A stretch of 29,698 nt of DNA. Source: Porticoccus sp963974675 (GTDB lineage Bacteria > Pseudomonadota > Gammaproteobacteria > Pseudomonadales > Porticoccaceae). The position numbers and the translations under genes were made by a program. Shown here piece by piece: positions 24,527-29,698 of this stretch. Numbering within the stretch: the first letter of the stretch is position 1; every line of letters starts with the position of its first letter. The stretch spans positions 1 to 29,698 of the forward strand of contig CAXBDQ010000024.1 of assembly GCA_963974675.1 (NCBI GenBank). The letters are read 5' to 3'. The notes beneath the pieces are model-generated. The model did not search any database. It had not been told where the DNA came from and saw nothing but the letters and a program-made list of their open reading frames with translations.

Positions 24527-26338
24527 TCAGCGAGTTTCTGGAGCTGCGGTCATAGATTCCCCTGCCTTTGTTTTGAATAATTGTTTGAATACGGTGGCAG
24601 CGACTTCATTCCGAGCTTCGCTCTGGTCGTGAAGTGCTTTGGCAATCTGCTTGCTCACATTTTTTTCGATGTCAGGCAATATGCCTTCAGGATTTTTTGC
24701 TGCTCTATGGTCGTCTTCTACCATTTTGGCCATCCAGGCTATGTGCCACATCCACGGATTCACCTTCTCAGAAAATATCATGCGGCTTAAGCGCATGGGA
24801 TGCGCTGCTCGTAGTATTTTAGCGCTTACCGGGTTGGCAAGTTTCTGAATCAAGGGGCGCAACGTGCTGCGATAAAGCGTATCATTTTGCTCTGAAATGC
24901 GGCGCACCGCCTCAAAAGGCTCACTTGGCATGCTCTCGCACAGATCTTCGATATTGCGCGCTTCAAAACGCACCTCATATTGGTCATGGCTACAATCCGG
25001 ATTATTGGTGTGAGCAATGATTTTCATTTCATACAGGCCGGGCTCTAAATCTTCCATCTCCCGCACGTGCTCCAAAATAGCACGGTGCTCCAACTTGGCT
25101 ACCTTAGCCGATACGAAAATACCCAAATGTCCGACATTCGGATTAATCATGTAGGCAATGCGTTGGCCTGCTTTTTTGAGCGCCTGATTGGTGGGATAAA
25201 CCTGCCGTATCCAATGAAGTGCCTGGAGTGGCGGAGTAATATTGTCGCCATGTGAAGCAAAAATCAGTATCGGATTGGTGATTTTTTTAAGGTCGATGCT
25301 GCAGCAATCTCCAAACTGCAGCTCCCCTCTTTCCAGCTTATTACCAATAAACAGGTTTTCCACGGTACTGGTAATTTCCTCCTCGCTAAGGCTGTAAAAA
25401 CCCGTCCACCAGCGCTCAAATTCTAAGAATCGGTCACGCTCCGTATCTATATTGGCATAGAGATCATAATATTTTTCCCACAAGGCATTGGCAGGATTCA
25501 GAATCTCAAAATTTTGTACAAGCCATGCGCCGTCAAAAGTACCGTTTCCCAAGTCCGATACAAAGCGCGGTAACCACACGCCACCTACCAAACTACCACT
25601 AATCTGCATGGGGTTACCTTCTTCACTGCTGGCCCAATAAGAAAGCGGCGATCCATTGAGAACCAGCTGACCGCCCAGCCCTTCGCAATCAGCCGCCAAA
25701 ATCGTCAGCAGCCATCCAGCTTGGCAATTGCCATAAAGGATGGGGGCTTTTCCACCATGTAGCTCTTCTGCTTTTTTCACAAAAATTCGCAGCGCATGCA
25801 GTACATCGGCAATGGTCTGACCGGGTTCGGGGTCGGGATAGAACATCACAAAATACACCGGATAACCTTCATGCATGGCAATGCCGACTTCCGAATCACG
25901 TTTAAAACCGCCAATGCCAGGGCCATGACCGGCGCGGGGATCAACAATAATCACCGGTGGTTTTTCCGAATCAAAGCAATCCTGCAAACAAACATCCTCG
26001 ATCTCTGTGATCTTCAGCAGTGCATAATTGGCTGGAATTTCAAAGGTTCGGGCATCAAGCACCATTTCATATTTAAAATCCAGCAATGGCGGCATGCCGT
26101 TTTTTTCATGCTCAATCATATTATTGGCACGTTGGCGGAGCGTATCGAGAAACAGCACCGAGCGCTGCCAGCTATCCACCTGATAATTCCACGCATCAAA
26201 CATCCAGCCAAAAGGTGATATGCTTGTTTGCACCGCTTTCTTCTGTTTTTCCAACACCATCAATTTAGACGGCGCCGCTAGTTTTTTTGTTGCTTTTGGT
26301 TTAGTAGCCCTATTCGGCTCAGTTGCTGACTTAGACAT
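24527..26338 (-). CDS. DUF3141 family protein, PhaC-like alpha/beta hydrolase
   Basis: A 603-aa protein of the DUF3141 family, often labelled a polyhydroxyalkanoate synthase-like protein. A lysine-rich N-terminus is followed by FGWMFDAWNYQVDSWQR, a helix recalling the PhaC amino-terminal region. The hydrolase core has a nucleophile elbow GNCQAG (C205), FASHGDNITPP with the acid, and NPNVGHLG with the histidine, so a Cys-Asp-His set as in PHA synthases is present. The C-terminal quarter is helical. No polymerase activity has been shown for the family as far as I know. AGGAGG lies 6 bases before the ATG, which overlaps the ackA-pduL gene by 8 bases. A frame extending to 26563 is not used. Confidence 0.85.
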   Translation of the reverse strand: MSKSATEPNRATKPKATKKLAAPSKLMVLEKQKKAVQTSISPFGWMFDAWNYQVDSWQRSVLFLDTLRQRANNMIEHEKNGMPPLLDFKYEMVLDARTFEIPANYALLKITEIEDVCLQDCFDSEKPPVIIVDPRAGHGPGIGGFKRDSEVGIAMHEGYPVYFVMFYPDPEPGQTIADVLHALRIFVKKAEELHGGKAPILYGNCQAGWLLTILAADCEGLGGQLVLNGSPLSYWASSEEGNPMQISGSLVGGVWLPRFVSDLGNGTFDGAWLVQNFEILNPANALWEKYYDLYANIDTERDRFLEFERWWTGFYSLSEEEITSTVENLFIGNKLERGELQFGDCCSIDLKKITNPILIFASHGDNITPPLQALHWIRQVYPTNQALKKAGQRIAYMINPNVGHLGIFVSAKVAKLEHRAILEHVREMEDLEPGLYEMKIIAHTNNPDCSHDQYEVRFEARNIEDLCESMPSEPFEAVRRISEQNDTLYRSTLRPLIQKLANPVSAKILRAAHPMRLSRMIFSEKVNPWMWHIAWMAKMVEDDHRAAKNPEGILPDIEKNVSKQIAKALHDQSEARNEVAATVFKQLFKTKAGESMTAAPETR

Positions 26339-28118
26339 GTAGTACCTCCTGGGTAGTATGTTGATTGCAGCCGGTTTGCGGCGCGTACATGGTGCAGCAA
26401 GTAACCGTTGCCTCGCATGCGGTTGGGATGAGTACCCCTTTACTGCCGCGCTCAATATGAGCGGCATTGGCCTCATCGGTATCGATATGCATTTCGGTGA
26501 CAAAATCAGGATGAACACGGATGGTGACATCACGGAAAACCAGATCACGCTCTGCTGAATCAATTGCGACCTCTACAACATCGTCTTGTTTCAGGCCATA
26601 GATACCCGCATCCTTACTGCTCATATGAATATGCCGCTTGGCGATAATCAGCCCATCGGTCTGGATGCTGCCTGCTGGCCCACGTAAGGTAACTGTGGGT
26701 GTATCTTTTACATCACCGGATATCCGCAACTCAGCATGAATGCCGAGTTTAAAGGTTTCGGTTTGCGTAATTTCAATCTGGTTGTGGGGGCGGCATGGCC
26801 CCAGCACCCGCACGTTTTCTATGGTTCCATCTGGGCCGATGACATCCACTTTTTCCTTTGCCGCCCAGAATCCTGGCTGCGATAATTTCTTATATTGGGT
26901 GAGTGTGTGGCCTTTGCCAAATAGCTGCTCTGCTGCTTGCTCGGTTAAATGCACATGATGTGCCGACACCGCGACCGGAATGGGTGGCCGCGGCGTGCTT
27001 TTGACTGCGCCCTTCAGCACGCGAATGGTTTCCTGCGCAATCATCCATTGCTCACGGGTTGGGGTGACTAACACCCGAATACGCGAATGGGCTTGCTGCA
27101 ACTGTGGTGCTTCAAATCCGCCTAATTTAACATCCCGGTTCTTGTCTTCATCAAAATACAGACCGAGGTAGTCCATTCGCTGGCAAATCCGTGCTCGCAT
27201 CGAGGCCGATCCTTCGCCAATGCCCCCGGTAAAAGCGAGTACGTCAAATCCGCCCATAATACTAGCGTAAGCACCGATATATTTACGCACCCTGTATGCA
27301 AATATCTGAATGGCAAGCTGGGCCCGGGCGTCGCCTGTGGCAGCTTTTTCCTCAATATCGCGCATATCATTGCCAATGCCTGACAATGCTTTGAGGCCGC
27401 TGTCATGGTATAAGATATCTTCCACCTGCCGGGACGATAGTCCTGCTTCACGCTCTAAAAAGGCAAATACGCCGGGATCAACATCACCGGAGCGCGTTCC
27501 CATGACCAAGCCTTCAAGTGCCGTCATGCCCATAGAAGTATCCACCGATACACCGCGATCTATGGCGCACAGGCTGGCTCCGTTCCCAAGATGACAGCTG
27601 ATAATACGCAGATTAGTCGAACTACTTTCCAATTCCTGCGCCACGCGATGCATCACATATTTATGTGAGGTGCCGTGGAATCCGTAACGCTGCAGCCCCA
27701 TATCCCGCCATTCTTTTGGCACGGCGTAGGTGGTGGCGTATGAGGGCATTGTCTGGTGGAACGCCGTATCAAACACCGCCACTTGCGGCACATCCGGCCA
27801 GCATCGCTGTGCTATACGAATACCCGCCAAATTGGGTGGATTGTGCAAAGGTGCCAGCGGAATGTTGACTTCGATGCTGCTGATAACGGCATCATCGATC
27901 AGGCGGGCATCTTTGAACAGATTCCCACCATGCGCGACACGGTGCGCTACGGCCTGTGGGTTTGCAAAACCGTTCGCTCTCAGAATATCAGGAATCTGCT
28001 CAACCGCAGCTGGGATATCTTCCAACTTATCCAGTGATGATTTAAAAAGTTGTTCTTGCCCTTCAAATACACTGAATTTAACGGATGAGCTGCCTGCGTT
28101 GATGACCAGAATCTGCAT
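26331..28118 (-). CDS. Acetate/propionate-type kinase fused to PduL-type phosphotransacylase
   Basis: A 595-aa bifunctional protein. Residues 1-370 are an acetate kinase with N7, R60, H92 (HNPPN), D117, H148 (YGFHGTSH), R209 (MGTRSGDVDPG) and E356, all equivalents of the catalytic residues of characterised acetate kinases. A short Pro-rich linker (375-381) leads to a PduL phosphate acyltransferase domain (about 382-562) with its paired metal-binding motifs AHHVHLT (387-390) and KRHIHMS (496-498), and HPDFVTEMHIDTDEANA. A 33-residue Cys-containing tail follows. Together they would convert acyl-CoA plus phosphate to acyl-phosphate, then to acid plus ATP, or the reverse. Its ATG overlaps the previous stop (TAATG). 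Confidence 0.92.
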   Translation of the reverse strand: MQILVINAGSSSVKFSVFEGQEQLFKSSLDKLEDIPAAVEQIPDILRANGFANPQAVAHRVAHGGNLFKDARLIDDAVISSIEVNIPLAPLHNPPNLAGIRIAQRCWPDVPQVAVFDTAFHQTMPSYATTYAVPKEWRDMGLQRYGFHGTSHKYVMHRVAQELESSSTNLRIISCHLGNGASLCAIDRGVSVDTSMGMTALEGLVMGTRSGDVDPGVFAFLEREAGLSSRQVEDILYHDSGLKALSGIGNDMRDIEEKAATGDARAQLAIQIFAYRVRKYIGAYASIMGGFDVLAFTGGIGEGSASMRARICQRMDYLGLYFDEDKNRDVKLGGFEAPQLQQAHSRIRVLVTPTREQWMIAQETIRVLKGAVKSTPRPPIPVAVSAHHVHLTEQAAEQLFGKGHTLTQYKKLSQPGFWAAKEKVDVIGPDGTIENVRVLGPCRPHNQIEITQTETFKLGIHAELRISGDVKDTPTVTLRGPAGSIQTDGLIIAKRHIHMSSKDAGIYGLKQDDVVEVAIDSAERDLVFRDVTIRVHPDFVTEMHIDTDEANAAHIERGSKGVLIPTACEATVTCCTMYAPQTGCNQHTTQEVLHV

Positions 28119-28423
28119 TATTGATCCCTCGGCGCTTGACGCACCACATCACTAGGGTTGGTATCTTCTATGATAGTGCCGTCGTGGCAATAATGATCGG
28201 GCATTTGCTGGCTTGTAGGGTGCTCAAAATGCCCGTGGTTATGATATTTAAACCACCAATAGGCTGTACATGCACCAATGACAATCCCGCCAATAATCAT
28301 CAGCCATGCCGCGCCTTTGAGTAAGGTCGATTTTTCCTTATTCGCAAAATAGAGGGTAATCAGCCCTACGGCGATCACGGCGATCTCTAAGATACCGGCA
28401 ATATCTGCTGTAAATTGATTCAT
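28118..28423 (-). CDS. Small membrane protein, 101 aa
   Basis: Unrecognised. Two hydrophobic helices (about residues 8-26, AGILEIAVIAVGLITLYF, and 36-55, GAAWLMIIGGIVIGACTAYW) are joined by a charged loop NKEKS. A hydrophilic His-rich tail follows (YHNHGHFEHPTSQQMPDHYCH), which could bind a metal, then an acidic and arginine-rich end. AGGAAG lies 3 bases before the ATG. It sits between fabI (13-base gap) and ackA-pduL (TAATG overlap) and so belongs to the operon; its role is unknown. A longer frame up to 28504 overlaps fabI and is not used. Confidence 0.75.
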   Translation of the reverse strand: MNQFTADIAGILEIAVIAVGLITLYFANKEKSTLLKGAAWLMIIGGIVIGACTAYWWFKYHNHGHFEHPTSQQMPDHYCHDGTIIEDTNPSDVVRQAPRDQ

Positions 28424-28436
28424 GACTTCCTCATTG

Positions 28437-29204
28437 CTATGTTGCCATAATGTTGTAGCCTGCATCGATATAGACAATGCTACCTGTGACCAGCCGCGCC
28501 TCATCGCTCACCAGAAACCGTGCGTAGGCTCCCACACAATCGATGCCGATAAGTTCATACTCTGGTGATTTCTGCTTTGTTTGCTCCAGCAATGCATCAA
28601 AATGGGCAATACCGCTTGCTGCGCGGGTGGCAACCGCGCCTGGTGATAGTGCATTCACACGGATTTTCCTCTCACCAAGTTCGGAGGCCAGCTCACGCAT
28701 GGATGACTCTAGGGCGGCTTTCACTGGCCCCATCATGTTGTAATGCTCAACCACCTTTTGTGCACCATAGTAGCTCAGTGTAAGAAGGCAGCCTCCATCC
28801 TTCACCAGAGGCTCGGCCAGATGTGCCAGCCGGATAAATGAATAGCAGGAAACATCCATGGCAGTGAGAAAGCCATCACGTGAGCAATCCACCACGCGCC
28901 CTTGCAAATCTGCTTTGGGCGCAAAGGCGATAGAGTGCAACAGAAAATCTAGCTTGCCCCATGTGTTGCCGACAATCTCAAACAATGCTTCTAGCTGCTT
29001 ATCATCTGTCACGTCCAGTGGCACAATAATGGGCGCTTTGACCTTTTCTGCCAACGGTCGCACATAAGGTTCGGCCTTTTCATTGAGATAGGTGATAGCC
29101 AGCTCCGCGCCTGCCTCGTGGAATGCTTTAGCGCAGCCCCAAGCGATGGAGTTTTCATTGGCGATACCAATAATCAATCCTTTTTTACCTTTTAGACTTT
29201 CCAC
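28437..29204 (-). CDS. fabI: Enoyl-[acyl-carrier-protein] reductase, FabI type
   Basis: A short-chain dehydrogenase/reductase of 255 aa that reduces trans-2-enoyl thioesters with NADH. The nucleotide loop reads GIANENSIAWG. LDFLLHSIAFAP is the FabI signature after strand 4. The catalytic pair is Y155 and K162 in YNMMGPVK, equal to E. coli Y156 and K163. ALSPGAVATRAASGI is the substrate loop. It opens an operon with an acyl-phosphate enzyme and a PhaC-like protein, so it may be a second, accessory FabI acting on a special acyl pool; that is inference. The start is GTG with GGGAGG 9 bases upstream. Confidence 0.93.
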   Translation of the reverse strand: MESLKGKKGLIIGIANENSIAWGCAKAFHEAGAELAITYLNEKAEPYVRPLAEKVKAPIIVPLDVTDDKQLEALFEIVGNTWGKLDFLLHSIAFAPKADLQGRVVDCSRDGFLTAMDVSCYSFIRLAHLAEPLVKDGGCLLTLSYYGAQKVVEHYNMMGPVKAALESSMRELASELGERKIRVNALSPGAVATRAASGIAHFDALLEQTKQKSPEYELIGIDCVGAYARFLVSDEARLVTGSIVYIDAGYNIMAT

Positions 29205-29219
29205 AGTTTTTTGCCTCCC

Positions 29220-29296
29220 TTAAATCTTTACCCGCCGCAAGCGCAGCGCATTCATTACTACCGAGAATGGGGATGCACTCATAGCAAATGCAGTTT
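29220..29296 (-). pseudogene. Copper-type P1B ATPase, last 25 codons
   Basis: The frame QTAFAMSASPFSVV, then MNALRLRRVKI-stop, is the conserved end of CopA-like heavy-metal P-type ATPases (last helix followed by NALRLRR). Nothing before it belongs to that protein: the sequence passes directly into the start of a MerR-type gene. The stop codon is 15 bases before fabI, which suggests fabI once followed the pump gene in one transcript. Confidence 0.75.
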
Positions 29297-29374
29297 GTTG
29301 TAGTACCGGATCGTGTCGGTGCTGACATTAAATTGTCTGACGAGTACAGTGACCATTTTCATAATAGCTTTCAT
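29279..29374 (-). pseudogene. MerR-family regulator, N-terminal remnant
   Basis: From an ATG at 29374 the frame reads MKAIMKMVTVLVRQF then NVSTDTIRYYNKL. VSTDTIRYY is the MerR helix-turn-helix and wing signature. After 28 matching codons it runs into the copper-ATPase tail in a different frame and stops (29279-29281). The dimerisation helix and metal-binding loop are lost. The start could also be one of the internal ATGs. Its promoter is intact upstream. Confidence 0.75.
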
Positions 29375-29468
29375 CCTGATGTACAGGCGCAACCAGTTTT
29401 TGGTATCGTTAATAATTTTCTAGTTACTTTAAGGATGCTTAAATTACGCCTACCTAGCCAAAAAATTA

Positions 29469-29499
29469 ATCGTACAACCTAGGTGTTACACCAGGTCAA
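29469..29499 (-). promoter_or_regulatory. MerR-type promoter with 19-bp spacer and central dyad
   Basis: On the minus strand, TTGACC (29494-29499) and TACGAT (29469-29474) are separated by 19 bases, the over-long spacing typical of promoters twisted open by MerR-family activators. The spacer holds a near-perfect dyad, ACCTGGTGT and ACACCTAGGT (29477-29496). It points at the merR remnant and, beyond it, the copA tail and fabI operon. Confidence 0.7.
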
Positions 29500-29529
29500 T
29501 AGGTTAATTTTAAGAATTTCCGAAATAAT

Positions 29530-29698
29530 AGCGGAATGTTGACTTCGATGCTGCTGATAACGGCATCATCGATCAGGCGGACATCTTTGAACAGATTCCC
29601 ACCATGCGCGACGCGGTGCGCTACTGCCTGTGGGTTTGCAAAGCCGTTCGCTCTCAGAATATCAGGAATCTGCTCAACCGCAGCTGGGATATCTTCCA
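29530..29698 (-). pseudogene. Second copy of part of the acetate kinase gene (continues past window)
   Basis: These 169 bases match 27856-28024 at 165 positions and the same strand, covering residues 32-88 of the kinase domain. The copy breaks off abruptly at 29530, so the 3' two-thirds of the kinase and the PduL part are not joined to it here; the 5' part would lie beyond the window edge. Three of the four differences are silent third-position changes and one is Ala to Val. Confidence 0.9.

Noticed and set aside
26339..26563. 75-codon N-terminal extension of the DUF3141 protein
   Set aside because: It overlaps the PduL-coding frame, and a strong AGGAGG sits before the ATG at 26338.
29315..29335. 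GGTGCTGACATTAAATT resembles the IS6-type terminal repeat
   Set aside because: It lies within the coding part of the MerR remnant and differs at several positions, so the likeness is by chance.
1..29698. tRNA, rRNA, CRISPR array or prophage genes
   Set aside because: Looked for T-loop motifs such as GGTTCGAATCC, regularly spaced repeats and phage structural proteins on both strands; none was convincing.

Overview
The window looks like chromosomal DNA of a gammaproteobacterium of moderate GC. The left third has the classic layout in which sdhCDAB-sucAB (minus strand) diverges from gltA (plus strand), and all of these proteins are full length except SucB, which is cut by the window edge. Species cannot be fixed from sequence alone; a marine or host-associated lineage with an eroding accessory region is a guess.

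Region 1 (1-9.0 kb) is the TCA-cycle block: sucB (partial), sucA, sdhB, sdhA, sdhD, sdhC on the minus strand, and gltA on the plus strand after a roughly 300-base intergenic region with a good sigma70-type promoter on each strand. Region 2 (9.0-16.3 kb) is accessory and decaying. It has a 93-aa orphan with its own terminator, an IS1595-type transposase remnant fused to a Kef-type RCK remnant, an AhpD-like protein, a sensor kinase with a periplasmic solute-binding domain plus a single-domain response regulator, a twice-frameshifted zinc-ribbon gene, a small unknown gene, the tail of a heavy-metal RND pump, and a 377-bp internally deleted IS6-type element.

Region 3 (16.3-23.9 kb) is a complete, translationally coupled bacterial A/V-type ATPase operon. 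Its transcribed order is B-D-I-K-E-X(DUF2764)-A, a circular permutation of the usual E-X-A-B-D-I-K order. An IS6-type transposase remnant and the remnant of a probable HMA-like metal-binding protein lie just upstream. Region 4 (24.5-29.2 kb) is a four-gene overlapping operon: fabI, a 101-aa membrane protein, a single-chain acetate kinase-PduL phosphotransacylase fusion, and a DUF3141 PhaC-like hydrolase. The fusion would carry acyl-CoA to acyl-phosphate to acyl acid plus ATP on one polypeptide.

Upstream of fabI is a deletion scar joining the start of a MerR-type regulator, with its 19-bp-spaced promoter and dyad intact, to the last codons of a copper-type P-ATPase. Beyond it lies a second, 97.6%-identical piece of the acetate kinase gene. 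Together the MerR/CopA scar, the HMA-like remnant and the RND-pump tail suggest that regions 3 and 4 sit in an old, eroded metal-response island that lost its metal genes and kept the ATPase and acyl-phosphate operons.
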